Part shown: in pieces, positions 11,190 through 22,590 of the stretch | Position numbering within the stretch: the first letter of the stretch is position 1 | How the letters are laid out: every line of letters starts with the position of its first letter | From: Nissolia schottii | Taxonomy: Eukaryota > Streptophyta > Magnoliopsida > Fabales > Fabaceae | Direction of reading: 5' to 3' | DNA: 64,000 nucleotides | NCBI GenBank assembly: GCA_003254905.1 | Contig: QANU01065369.1 | Coordinates: 62,001 to 126,000 of the forward strand | Made by a program: the position numbers and the translations under genes | Notes under the pieces: generated by a model | Databases searched by the model: none | What the model was told of the DNA's origin: nothing | What the model saw: the letters and a program-made list of their open reading frames with translations, nothing else

Positions 11190-12480
11190 TCTTTTGTTTT
11201 GTTTATTACCACTAGTTGATAAAGAATTGTGTGTAAATATTGAGGTATATGGGCTATTTTGCTTGTATTTTGTTTCTAAGTATCTCTCTGTTACCCGGGG
11301 CATTCCGAGGGTTTGTTTTACAAATTTCCAACTACCCTCATCGTGTTTTGTAGCAGAGTTCCAAGATAGATATATAAAATAGCTCTTCTTTACGCATCTT
11401 TCTTTGTTTTCGCCTGTTTAATTTGGGGTAAATACATGTATATGAGTTTGGAAGAGGGGCATTCCGTATATATGAGGGAAGAGGGAAATTTATGAAAGTG
11501 GGGGGGAGTTTTTTAAAATTGTTAAAATTAGAGGTGATTTCAAAAATAATAAAAATAAAAAAAATGAAAAAGAGGGCTGAAATCGTGACTCTTATAGCGA
11601 TTTCCGTCCCTTTTAAAAAATAAATTTTGGGTTGAAATTGTTATAAGAAGAGGCGATTTTAGCCCATTTTTTTTTAAAAAAAATTGAGAGCTGAAATCAC
11701 CACCTTCTATAATGATTTCAGCTCAAAAAACCACATAATTGTAATTTATTTATATTTTTCACATTCTGAAAAAATATTTCTTCCAAAGTAACACATACAT
11801 AAGCAGAGTAAATGATCATTTTCACTATTCTACCTGAGTTGCTGGCGTGAGCCGATACAATCACTATCATACAAAATTACTACAAATTAATATTTCTGAT
11901 TTTATATTATTGCTAAAAAGGGCCCACACAAAGAGAGTAGTGATTTCACCTCATGTGTGGTTCTACTGAAGTCTTATTCCGGGTCTTATCCTATGACCAC
12001 GGACGACAAAGCCCTGCTCTGCGCCAGTACATAATATGGAGCCAATAATGATCTTTTGACTACAATCTACCGAAAAGTTACTTCTATAGGTTTTCGTAGG
12101 AAACATTTGCTTGTAATACTGAAATAGTCGGAGTACATACGATTTCAGACCATTTAATATATATATNATTGTCGTGGGCAAGTGTTAGAAATTGCCCAAG
12201 CAGGTGACGTTTACAGGACCGGCAGTAAAGTGACTCGACGGCAGGACAAGTGATTGAAATCGTCGGAAGAGGAAGCGATTTTAGCACGTAAAGGAAATAA
12301 AAAAATAAAAAAGGGTAATGAGGAAAATGTGTTCTGGCTACAAAAACTAGGTTGTGTAGCAAAATTACACATTATTCCTCTTCTCCTCTTCACCTCTTCT
12401 TCTCTTCTCCATTTTCTGAAGGATCTTGGGTGTTATTTGTTTCTTGTTTATTTTCTGCACCTATTTTGAAAAGAAAAAAA
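11190..12480. other. Intergenic DNA downstream of the acyl-activating enzyme gene, with three fold-back repeats
   Basis: No gene seen. Between about 11,570 and 11,735 three imperfect palindromes of the form GCTGAAATCG ... CGATTTCAGC occur in a row, roughly 60 bases apart. One undetermined base is at 12,167. The stretch 12,360-12,480 is pyrimidine-rich and leads into the MULE transposase remnant, so it may be that gene's leader. Confidence 0.4.
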
Positions 12481-12482
12481 AC

Positions 12483-12972
12483 ATGAGCAAGGAAGGTGTT
12501 GATGCGTTTGTTTTTTTTATAATGGTTCTGTGCAAAAGTCCAATATTGAGGGTGTTGAGTTTGTTAGTGAAAATGATGTAGAGTTTATTGTAATTTGACC
12601 AGCTATATCATTCTCAAATTTTTGTGGTGCAATTTCTTCTCATTTTCAAAAAATCGTAGCAAGAATAAGATATAAGACTAAGTGTCTTTCATGAATAGGT
12701 TGGTTAAATATTGACCTGTTACGATATCGAATGACCTTCAAGTGCAACAAATGTTTTCTTTATACAAAAATTATAAGACACATTTGAGTGACATTGAGTT
12801 GTTTGTGAACTTCGAGGAGGTTGGTCCTAATGTTGATTTAAATTCTGGATCGAGTTTGAATGAAGTGTACCAGGCAGACGCTGAACCAGCATTACTATTA
12901 GATGATGGGATGTTCGCAGATGAAGATGACGATGCATGTAAAATGGTGATTGCAGAGATAGCTCAAATGAGC
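12483..12972 (+). pseudogene. MULE transposase, N-terminal part (interrupted)
   Basis: An ATG at about 12,483 (ATGAGCAAGGAAGG) begins a degenerate frame; the best-preserved piece, 12,742-12,972, reads MQQMFSLYKNYKTHLSDIEL and continues into an acidic stretch (DDGMFADEDDDACK). This matches the layout of plant MuDR-type transposases, where a Phox/Bem1-like N-terminus is followed by an acidic linker. The frame stops where a Copia LTR begins at 12,973. The linker resumes at 19,747, so this and the piece at 20,383 onward are one gene split by a 6.8-kb insertion. There is a shift and stops before 12,742, so it is not functional. Confidence 0.6.
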
Positions 12973-13212
12973 TGAGAGAACAAACAATTCTTGAGTGAAT
13001 TGAAAATGAAGAACTGATTCATTTCTCCTTGTTTATTTCCTTATATACAAGTCTAGCTCTACTACTAATGTACAATGAAATTAACCACCAAATATACATA
13101 TAGCTTAGTGTGAAAGGAAGCACTAGCTAACTAACTTAACCATCCAACCTTCCTAACAGAATTTTAACAACCAACTAACTAACTGACTCTTTAACTTGCA
13201 TACTTGGTAACA
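12973..13212 (-). repeat. 3' LTR of the nested Copia
   Basis: 240 bases with TG ... CA ends, abutting the polypurine tract (CACCCCCTGCAAG in plus orientation) at 13,211-13,223. No second copy was found in the window, since the 5' end of the element is missing. Confidence 0.6.
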
Positions 13213-13794
13213 CCCCCTGCAAGTTGGAGTATGAAAATTAACCATGCCCAGCTTGGAGATTAAACGAGAAAACGATATAGGAGCTAAGGTTTTGCCCATA
13301 TGTCAGCTAGTTGTTGATGAGTGGAGATAGGAAGCACTCTTATGACACCTTCTTGAGCTTTGTCCCCAACAACATGACAATCAATCTCTATATGTTTCAT
13401 TCTCTCATGAAACGCTAGATTAGCGGTGATGTGGATCGCGGATTGATTGTCACAATGTATAAGAACAGGTGTTGAAAATGGGATGCAGAAGTCTTTGAGC
13501 TAAATAAAAAAACCATTGGGCCTCACATGTGGCCTAAGTAAGTGACCTGTATTCCGCTTCTACATATGAACAAGCCACAATAGTTTGTTTTATACTCCAC
13601 CAAGAGACTAAAGTAGTTCCAAGGAAACAACAATAACCAGAAATTGATCTTTGAGACTCAGGGCACACCCCCCAATCAACATCTGCATACCCCTGAAATG
13701 AGAGAGTGGACTGAGATGGAAATAGAAGTCTAGTGGCAGGGGATCATTTTAAGTAACGAAGTACGTGGTGTGCTGATTGAAGATGTTGTGAATG

Positions 13795-14700
13795 GGGTGA
13801 TCAAGGAACTAGCTTAGCCGTCCAACAACATAGTTGATATCAGGCTGCGTGTGTGAGAGGTATAAGAGTCTTCCAATGAGGCGCCTATAGATGGTAGAAT
13901 TAGGAACTGGATCAGTGGAATTGTTGTCATTTTTTATGTGATAATCCATGGGTGTGGATGTGGGTTTGCAATCTAAGAACTCATGATTTGTGAGAAGATC
14001 CAAGCAATACTTCCTTTGGTAGAGTGTTATGCCCTAAGAAGATCGAGCAATCTCCATTATAAGGAAAAACATTAAGTTCCTCAGATCTTTGATCTTAAAA
14101 AGATCATGAAGAAAACATTTGATGGTTGTGATCTCGGTGAGATTATCTCCATCTAGAACTAAGTCATCAACATACACTAGAATCACTGTGAAGCCATTAG
14201 AAGTGTGCTTGGTGAAAAAGAAAAATCTGACTTGGATTGGATGAATCCAGAATCAATGAGCACAAACATAAGCTTGACATTTTATTGTCGGCTGGCTGGT
14301 TTGAGGCCATATAGAGATTTTTCTAGCATACAAACCAGAAAGGAATTAGAAATAGACAGGTCAGGAGGGGTTTTCATGTAAACTTCCTTGTGAAGATCAC
14401 CATGCAAGAATGTTGTATTAACATCCAATTGCTATAAAAACCATCCTTTCATTGATACAATAGCCAACAGAACCCTGAATGTTGTCATCTTAACCACAAG
14501 GCTAAATGTCTCAGAATAATCAATTCCAACAGTTTGTGTGAACTCCTTTGCTGCAAGCCTAACCTTGTACCTCTCAATTGTGCCATCAGCATGGTACTTG
14601 ACCTTAAAAACCCACTTGCACTCAATAGGCTTCTTACCAAGAGGAAGAGGAGTGAGAATCTAGGTTTGCTCCTTTTCTAGTGCAGAAAATTTTGTATTAA
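13795..14700 (-). pseudogene. Copia reverse transcriptase / RNase H remnant
   Basis: The open piece 13,809-14,003 reads KPTSTPMDYHIKN and YRRLIGRLLYLSHTQPDINY, the conserved RT-RNase H connection of Copia elements. The plus-strand text around 14,160 (complement of a YVDD-type region) and 14,300-14,640 contains further RT pieces in several frames. Stops and shifts are frequent, so it is dead. Confidence 0.6.
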
Positions 14701-14993
14701 TGGCAACAAGAGTGCTTCACAACCTCCTTTTAATTCCTAGGCTCAAGGTTAGATAAAATGGCCAGGGAAAATCGTTTGTGATTAGGACAAAGGGATGAGT
14801 AAGACAAATAATCAGTGATAGGATACCTGCTATTGATGAATGATTGCTCATTAGATGTGGACTTGGCCAACATACAATGGTAATTAGAAAGATAGGAAGA
14901 AGGCTATTTGGTCTTGTGGATCTCCTAGGAATTGAAGAGGACTATGATAGTGATGATTTAAGTAAGGGCTCAAGGTTAGTAATATGTGATGGA

Positions 14994-17813
14994 TGTAACA
15001 CCCCAGCTAACTGCTTATGCTATAGTCATAAGCAATGCTCACTAGGTTGTTATCTACTTTGGTTGGAGTTACTTTTAGCCCCTACTTTTAACTTGGAAAA
15101 TATTTCTTAATTAGAAAATATGGACCGTTTTGAAACTTTTGAAACTTTATCTTTATACATAAAATATGAGCCACGCGTCAGATAGAATTTATAATGGAAG
15201 AGTTAAAGCTTTATACTTAACGGATAATTATTCCAACATAACAACGTCAAACAATAAGCAGACAAGTGGTCCATAGCATAAAATTCACCATCATTTACAT
15301 AGGTAGTATCATAGTTAATACATACATGTACTTTCTCACAGTAGTGCAAAACATAAACCATACTACCTAGGGACTGATCGTAACCTCTTTAATCAAGCCC
15401 CTGCTATCCTATTCCTCCGTTCATCTTCTTCAAGTCTGCTTCTCCACGTATCGTGATGACGTCCTTGTCGTGCTTACCTAGAACCATAAAGGAGCAGGTG
15501 TGAGAACTCTGCGTTCTCAGTGGGAAACCTTAGTCATCGTAATTCATTTCATTCTCAATTATGATTCCGATGCCCAGGGATCTCTAGATGTCACAGTTAT
15601 ACTGCATCCTTACTAGTTATTAACATTCAACCTAGTCCTGAGTAGCTACCTACATTTCTAAGTGACTGAGGGAAACTAATATTTTCTTATCTATGTCATT
15701 TGTTCTCTATTCTAACTAGAAACTAAGGACTGTGGTCGGACCCTAATAAAACTTTGTGAGACTTGCCTCGTCCTTAGAGCGTTCCAAACTCTGCTGTGGT
15801 TGGACCTCCCCGGACTCTACTGTGGTTAAGGGACTCTCCAAATCTACTGTGGTTGGGAGAACTCCTCGAACTCAGCTCATCTCTAAGGTATCCCTGACTC
15901 TTCTGTGGCCGGGAACCCCCAGTACACTCAAACTCTACTGTGGCTGGTGTCATAGTACCTCGACTCTTCTATGGTCGAATGCTCTGACTATCTAAACATT
16001 ATTCTACATCTCATACAACATTCACATATATAATCATATATCATTCATTCATTATCATGTTCTCATAAGCATAGGAAACATACTTTCACTTACTAAAACC
16101 TAACATAGCATATCCAATCATTTATTCCATAAACCACAAAGCATGCATAAGTTTCCATATTCAAACATAAGCAATTGCAGTTCATCAAGGATTTCATCAT
16201 GTCATAAAAACTAAGATAGCCCACATAAAACATAATCATGAGCATGGCTGGAAACTACGGTGTATCAGTGCTTTTCTGAAAACGTCTGCTTTTTGTCAGA
16301 AATTAGTGATCAGAAACCGGAGAGGTTCAAAACCTTACCCCAAGGTTTTTGATAGTCCTAAGACCATTTTTCATGCTTAGAAATTCAGATTTTGAACCCA
16401 AAATCACGAAATGGCTGTTTTGCCCTTTTCCTCAAAATTACCGTTTTGCCCCCGTAAAAGCCCTGTTTTCTTTGAAATTTTAGTTCTCAAAAACCCGATA
16501 GACTCGAGACTTTCCCTTAAGGTTTTTGATAGTTATAAACACATATTTCATGAAAATCAACCCATTTTTTCAGCCCAAAACACAAAATTCCCGTTTTGCC
16601 CTTATTTCCTTAAAACGTCGTTTTCTGCCTGTTTGCTGAGAAAATCATCGAGGACTCCAAAAATCATAAAACTTGACATCCCCACTCAATTTTTCGTTTA
16701 GAATCCAAAAATAACATTAGTTTTTCAAGATAAAAATCCCAGCATATAGTTCCTTTCAAAAACGTGCCACAGCCCTAACTCTAGCTTAGGTTTTCCTAAC
16801 TTTTGACAGAATCACAGACAACACCAGCAAATCCAAACAAATTCCAACAACACATATATAAATCAAAGTCATATAAAAGGAATAATAACCGCATATATCA
16901 TCTAACATACAACCACATAGACAGTGGATAAGTCGGTTTACCCACTTGTTCAAGTCTTGCTGCGGTTCCGGTGCTCTCTACAGCCTCCTGCCTTGCTATG
17001 GTGCTTCCAAGCTCCTCCAAGCTCCTCCTAAGCTTCAAGATTCAGGGTTTTCTCCAAGGATTCCAAGAGGTTTTCTTTAGGGTAAGATTAGGGAAGTCAA
17101 GGCTAGTCTATGTCTAGAGAGGTTTCTGTGTCAGTATTTGACAGACTACTGATTGGGTGTGCAATTGGACAGAGTTTTAGCAAGGTTTTCCTTTTTCTAT
17201 GAATTTTTGTCATCCAAGGGGGTATTTATATGCAAACCCACGAAAATCACTTTTCCAAAATGTCCTTGGACCAATTTACCATTTTACCCCTTGATTATGT
17301 CATCCATGACCTAAGCATGACATCATCATCATGAGTCACTATATGACTCATCTCTTGGACTTTTTGACTTGTCCACTTGGCCACTTCTTGGCCATGTAAG
17401 GCCTTTGTGTCTTGGCCACTTGTGTGGCTGAGAATTAAAGGTCTTCGGCAGATCAATTTTGATCCGATTTTATCATTTTTGGTCCCGGTACTTCGCGTAC
17501 GGTTCTGCTAAAAATATTCCGATCACATCTTCGTGATCTCCTAATTATTCTAAAGATTAATCTAGGTTCATTTGGGGTATTTTTAAATTCTCGTCTGTAG
17601 CTGTACCTTTTACGGATATTTTAGACGCGTGGTTATGCTCTGACGACAACAAGGGCTCATTCTAGTATATGCAGAATTTTAAGAAAACGACTAAAGTTTC
17701 TTCTACAGGCATTTTAACCTAATAGTACATATTTCTAATGGTTTATCCTTCACTAAAATTTCCTAAGCATTTATCTAGGGATATTTTCACTAAGGAGAAA
17801 GCGGGATGTTACA
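14994..17813 (-). repeat. Solo LTR of a Gypsy-type element (2,820 bases), duplication ATGGA
   Basis: The segment starts TGTAACACCCC and ends GGGATGTTACA, and is flanked by ATGGA on both sides (14,989-14,993 and 17,814-17,818). There is no primer site, polypurine tract or coding domain inside, so it is a solo LTR left by LTR-LTR recombination. Its reverse complement resembles the solo LTR at 42,638-45,235 at both ends (TGTAACATC ... CAGTTAGC(A/T)GGGGTGTTACA), so this copy is inverted relative to that one. Internally, 15,760-15,985 contains six or so CTACTGTGGTTG-type minirepeats, and 16,410-16,600 three CCGTTTTGCCC words. Assignment to Gypsy is from LTR length and ends only. Confidence 0.85.
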
Positions 17814-18305
17814 ATGGAGGAGGTTGAGGGTGTGTTGAGGATGATGTTTCATGATATGCAGATGTAACAGGATCAGGAGTAGTTTGTAAGAGGGTTGGAG
17901 AAGCTGCTGAAGGTGGGGCATTAGGCAATGCAGCATGAGATTCAGGAACATAAATAAAAAGATCAGTGTAAATGTTAGAAGCAATGTAATTAGAACTTGT
18001 TGCAGAAGAATTACCAGTTTGTGGCGCATGCTGTAGTGTGAAAGAAAAACAACCTTCATAAAAGACAACATTTTGAGACAAGTAAAGTCATCTGCTAGCA
18101 GCACCATACATGATGTATCCTTTAGTACCTTCCTTAAGGCCTAAGAAAACACATTTTTGTGCTCTAGCATCAAGCTTTTTCCTTGTAGATACAAGAGTAG
18201 AAGCATATGTTAGGCATCCAAAAACCTTTAAATCTTTAAGATCAAGTAGGGCACGATGCAAAATTTCATAAGGGGATAAATTCTTGAGAAATGAACTAGG
18301 TTGTC
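17814..18305 (-). pseudogene. Copia integrase-to-RT linker fragment
   Basis: On the minus strand the stretch includes KEGTKGYIMYG and a degenerate LDLKDLKVFG-like piece, followed by a Ser/Pro/Thr-rich linker (18,081-17,809). This is the region between integrase and reverse transcriptase in Copia polyproteins, and it is collinear with the integrase piece at 19,075-19,480. It contains stops, and the ATGGA solo LTR breaks it at 17,813. Confidence 0.55.
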
Positions 18306-19075
18306 TATTGATATGACCAATGTTATCACTAAATTGAAAGTATTGATTTGCAAATTGGTTGTCACGAATTTGAATGATATGGTGGTTGGAATTGAGGTCT
18401 AAAGAAATGGAAGAATGTGTGTATGAAAATGCTGTAATTGGATGGAAAATTATGATGTATGGAATTGATTAAATAGGATAAAGAGACAAACACACAAAGG
18501 ACTTGGAAGAACCTTTGATATTCTCACTCTTGAATCACTCAAGAATTTAGAGAATCACTCTCACAATTTGATAGAAAATCTGATTATTATTCAACTTCTG
18601 ATTTCGAAATAACGAAATGGCTAGCTTTATGCTGCTTGGCCAATGGTCTGTTGCAAAGTCTAATAAAACAAGGAATAATGAGCAACTAATGCTCCAACGG
18701 CTGAAAACAACTAATACCATAAGAAACATAATTGAAAACCAAATAATGAGCACCAATTAATGCTAATCATTGGTGTCATAAACTGAATAATTCAGCTAAA
18801 AGCATCCAAAACCGAATGGCGTAGCCATTTATTACAAAATATATTAAACAAACACTCTAAAAAAAGTCTCATTCAGGTGTCACCCCTTGGACCACACGTT
18901 TCCATGATGCAATTCACCATTTTGGGCTCTTCATTTTCTAAATTAAGCCCCATTTTCAGAATTGTTGCCAAAACTTGTTGTAAGGCATCTTTTGCTTTTC
19001 TAGCTCTTGCTCTTGTCATTGGTCCTCCAAGTCCTTTAATTGCCTCTTGGTCTTTGCCCTTGATCATGTCTTCTC
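18306..19075 (-). mobile_element. Retroelement 3'-end fragment inserted in the Copia remnant
   Basis: TCTATT occurs at both junctions, and the Copia integrase frame reads ...HLINR on the right and resumes with QPSSFLKN on the left. The insert carries a minus-strand peptide with GGPMTRARARKAKDALQQVL, an R-rich tail of the kind seen at the C-terminus of Gypsy polyproteins or gag-like ORFs, followed by LTR-like AT-rich sequence (18,430-18,880). Full ends could not be set, so whether this is an insertion or a recombination scar is undecided. Confidence 0.4.
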
Positions 19076-19735
19076 TATTAATCAAGTGCATAGCATGCCC
19101 TACAGCAAAGTGCCAAAAACACTTGGGAAGAAAGGACATAAAAATTATGGATTGAGCAACAACAAGTATATGCTGATATTTTTTCTTTCAACAATACCAT
19201 TTTATGGAGGAGTCTCAACACAAATTGTCTGGTGAATGATTCCCTTTGCTGCATAAAAGTCTTTCATGAGAAACTCAGCTCCGTTGTTAATCCTTTTGAT
19301 TTTAATTTTTCTAGAAAATTGATTTTCAATCAAGGCTGCAAATGAAATAACAAGTTTGGTTGCTTCAGCTTTAGTTTTCATAAAGAATATCCAAGTGTAT
19401 CTTGATTTATCATCCACAACAATAAGAAAGTACTTGTGACCACTTGTAGAAGGAATAGCCAAAGGCCCCCAAATATCCATATGTATTAGGTCAAAGCAAT
19501 TTATAGATTTGGAAGCACTAGATGTAAAAGACAGTCTTCTCTATTTAGCTAAATGATATGGATCACAAGGCTAATTATGCTACACTATTAATGTAATCAA
19601 ATTCAGAGTGCATTACATGTAATTTCTCATGTGAGGGATGTCCTAACCTATAATGCGATAGAGGAATACTACCAGGACCATGATTTGGAAAGATGATAGA
19701 TGTGTTTTGAGCCTTAGTAGATAAGCCTGTGTGAG
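19075..19735 (-). pseudogene. Copia integrase and gag-pre-integrase remnant
   Basis: The minus-strand peptide at 19,480-19,202 starts MDIWGPLAIPSTSGHKYFLI and continues VDDKSRYTWIFFM ... INNGAEF ... CVETPP, the Copia integrase core. The second catalytic aspartate, normally in a (S/N)DNG context, is Asn (INNG), which by itself would inactivate the enzyme. Residual gag-pre-integrase sequence lies at 19,560-19,735. Confidence 0.65.
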
Positions 19736-19746
19736 CTAGAATGAGC

Positions 19747-19791
19747 ATGAAAGTGACATATTTGAAGGCAATGAAACTGACGATGATTCAG
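19747..19791 (+). pseudogene. MULE transposase acidic-linker exon, continued
   Basis: Read in the frame that joins the downstream exon, these 45 bases give an acidic stretch (ESDIFEGNETDDDS) and end at a GT donor at 19,792. The segment follows the ATGAGC junction, so it is the 3' half of the exon interrupted at 12,972. Confidence 0.55.
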
Positions 19792-19839
19792 GTACTCTTA
19801 TTATCCACATTGTAATAAAATTGAATTATCTTAATTTTC

Positions 19840-20361
19840 AACAATTATAATTTTAAATTAATTATACAATAATTATATAGATTAACAGATATGTAAAGTA
19901 TATTCTTCACTCGCCTCGTAAAGAGGATCTTGTCTATCAAAACTGCAAATTTGTTAACTAGTAACTATAATTTATTTGCTTAATAAATTGAATTATAATT
20001 AAATTCCTTAAGTAGATTTAAATTATTATATAATTACTATTTAATAAATAAATGTAAATTCACTTAACCTGTTATATAATTAATTTTCTATTCTCTATCT
20101 TGATGTCCAATAATTACAATTTAAATTAATTATTCAATAATTATGTAGACTATCAGAGATGCAAAGTGTGCTCTACATTCACTTCGTGAAAAGGATCTTG
20201 TGTATCAAAACTGTAAAAGTGTTAACTAGTAATTATAGTTTATTTTCTTAATAAATTAAATTATAATTAAATTCCTTAAGTAGATTTAAATTATTATATA
20301 ATTATTATTTAATAAATAAATGTAAATTCACTTAAATTGTTATATAATTAATTTTCTATTT
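19840..20361. repeat. Tandem duplication, 268-base period, inside the MULE intron
   Basis: Two adjacent copies, about 19,840-20,093 and 20,108-20,361. Both carry GAGGATCTTGT(C/G)TATCAAAACTG, TTAACTAGTAA and AATAAATAAATGTAAATTCAC at a constant 268-base offset. They sit within the intron 19,792-20,382 (GT donor, TTTTACAG acceptor). Confidence 0.8.
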
Positions 20362-20382
20362 TTGGGATATTAAATTTTACAG

Positions 20383-21720
20383 ATTATGAAGGAGATCAAC
20401 AACTGCATGATTCACCAGCTTTCTTACGCATGTTTGATGTTCAAGGGATGCGTGCATCTAAGGTTGGATACTTGGATAATGATTATTTTCCAGGTGGTGA
20501 TCTTTATATAAGGAAGTATTTTGGTGATAAGGAGGTAGTTAAAGAAGCTGTTGTAAACCATTGCATGAGCATTGGGGTGGGTTACAAAATTAAAGAGTCA
20601 GAACCGTCGACGTACTTCTACAAATGCAAGAACTTTGGTCAAGGATGTCAGTGGCTTGTAAGGGGTACATTGAAAAAAAAACAGTTGCTTCTGGGAGGTC
20701 ACAAAGTATAATTACCCTCATACTTACCTTGCTTTGCGGCTTACCTAAGACCAACCAAAGTTGACTTCTTTTAAGATTGTTGGCATGATATTGGAGCAGA
20801 TAAGGGCAAAGCCAACAATGCCAATAAAATCCGTTCAAGCAAATTTTATGGACCGCGAAGGATATTAACCATCATACAGAAAGGCTTGGCTGGCAAAGCA
20901 AAAGGCAATTGCACAAGTCTACGGCAATTAGGAAGTCGTACAATGACTTATCATGTTGGTTAACTGCAATAAATCATTTTGATAATTCGTTCTCATGTGA
21001 AATGAATATTATTGATTCTTACAATGTTAGTAGATCTACTAGGACAAATGATATAGCTTTTTGACGTGCGTTTTGGGGTTTTGGCCCTTGCATTAACACA
21101 TTCACTACTACAAACCAATGATCCAGGTGAATGAAACACACTTGTATGGACAATACAAGGGTGTTTTGTTGATGGCATAAACACAAGATGGAAATCAAAA
21201 TATTGTTCCCATTGCCTTTGCAATTATCGAGGGTGAAACAAGAGATGCTTAGTATTTTTTGTTGAAACTCTCACGCCAAGTGTTACCAAAAGGATCGTCA
21301 AATTGGGTAGATATCCGATTGGCATGAGTCAATAAAGTTAGTAGTACGGCGAATGGGTGGTAAGTGGGCATACCACCTCTACTGCATCAGACATTTTAAG
21401 CAGAAATTTGCAAGGCACTTCAAGGTGAAGTTCATGGAAAAGCTTAGGAAGGGTATTGGTAAGTTACATTTTTTAGTACTTCTATTTATAGTTCTCCATA
21501 TACTTTTTTATTTCATCCTAATTGAGTTTTCTTTTATAGGTTATTCGAGCACAATAGAGCAGTACAATCATTGATATGAAAGACTGCGGTGGCGTAACAT
21601 AGCTTATGTCACTTAGATTGATGAGATTCCTAGAGAAAAGTGGATTTGTGCCTTCGATGGTGGACACCGCTAGTCCCATATGATGACAAACCTAGTCGAG
21701 TTAATGAAATCTAAATTTCT
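20383..21720 (+). pseudogene. MULE transposase, catalytic part (degenerate)
   Basis: After the acceptor at 20,382 the frame gives YEGDQQLHDSPAFLRMF, then a 93-residue piece (20,430-20,711) with KVGYLDNDYFPGGDLYIRKY, FGDKEVVKEAV and YKCKNFGQGCQWLVRG, the conserved N-terminal zinc region of MuDR-type transposases. Farther on, pieces in several frames read MIQVNETHLYGQYKGVL and AFAIIEGETRDA, the DDE catalytic core. The first catalytic Asp, normally in a VDGTHL context, is Asn. YCIRHFKQKF near 21,375 is the C2H2-like segment. A small intron is likely at 21,462-21,540. Multiple stops and shifts make it dead. Terminal inverted repeats were not found. Confidence 0.75.
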
Positions 21721-21814
21721 AGAGGCTCGCAATTTTTCGATCATGACATTGGTACAAGAGACATTATCTGTCTTATTTGTTACTGTGATGACCTTTAGAA
21801 GAAAAGCAAAAGAG

Positions 21815-22590
21815 AGAGAGGGGGGGCGTCTTGCGCGAGACACAGGGGGCATCTCTCGCGAGATACAAGCCAGCAAAGCAAGCGCGCGTGGCGTGTGGGC
21901 AGGCTGCAGCGCCCAGGGAGTACTGCAGCAAGTCAGGGAATTAGTCCCACGTCGTTTTCAGCTATAGAAGGGGGTCTCCTCCTCCCCCTATATATAGAAG
22001 CTTCTTGTGAGTGTTTAGACCCGCTAATTCACTCTAGAGCTTGAGAGGTCACACTTTTGTGAGACTTTTTGCTCTAGTTATATTTTTATTTCTTTTCTCT
22101 CTCTTATCTTCTGTTTGTGGGGAAGCAGGGCCTCCACGTAGGGTGTCCGGAGCTCCCAGCTTAGTGCTCCTTAGCGGTCAACCATGTTAAGGTGAGTGGC
22201 TTTCTTTATGGTCTATTTTAGACCATGTATTTATTTATTTATTTTAGCATTATGTTATTTATGCATGTTTTATAAAATCCTAGGAGGTGAAATTTATTAT
22301 TTTATTTATGTATTTATGAAATTAGTCATTCTTTTATTTAATTAGATATTTTCTCATGATTATTTATTTAGAAAATCTTTATTTATGAAACAGATATTTA
22401 TGAAACTATTTTTAGAAAATGATGAAACTATTTTAGAACCACATGAGACCACATATTTTATTACATTAAATATATTTACATTGCATGTGTATGATTAATT
22501 TCTTTTAATAAAAGACCATGATTAAGGAAAGATTCTAGTGGGAGAAGACTAATATTAAGGACAGGTTCTGGCTAAGGACAAGACTTGGTA
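21815..22590 (+). repeat. LTR-like or promoter-like stretch, origin unclear
   Basis: 21,815-21,960 is GC-rich (GGGGGGCGTCTTGCGCGAGA) and is followed by a TATA-like CCCCTATATATAGAAG near 21,982 and an ACTCTAGAGCTTGAG leader. A possible GGTGAG donor lies at 22,190. This resembles an LTR or an endogenous promoter with leader, but I found neither LTR ends nor a downstream ORF. Confidence 0.25.

Larger units (their letters stand above)
12973..19740 (-). mobile_element. Truncated Copia retrotransposon nested in the MULE gene
   Basis: The minus-strand element starts on the right with gag-pre-integrase and integrase remnants and ends on the left with its 3' LTR (12,973-13,212; TGAGAG ... GTAACA, 240 bases) next to a purine tract, CCCCCTGC on the plus strand. 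Reverse transcriptase and RNase H pieces lie at 13,800-14,700. The right end is cut: no gag and no 5' LTR are present. ATGAGC borders both sides (12,967-12,972 and 19,741-19,746), consistent with a retained target duplication. It is itself interrupted by a solo LTR at 14,994-17,813 and by another retroelement fragment at about 18,306-19,075. Confidence 0.7.

Noticed and set aside
13021..13212. Second LTR for the nested Copia
   Set aside because: I looked for a copy of TGAGAGAACAAACAATTC near 19,700 and elsewhere and found none, so the 5' LTR is missing.
16411..16701. 96-residue frame in the solo LTR at 14,994-17,813
   Set aside because: It lies inside a solo LTR, which is non-coding, and has no recognised motif.
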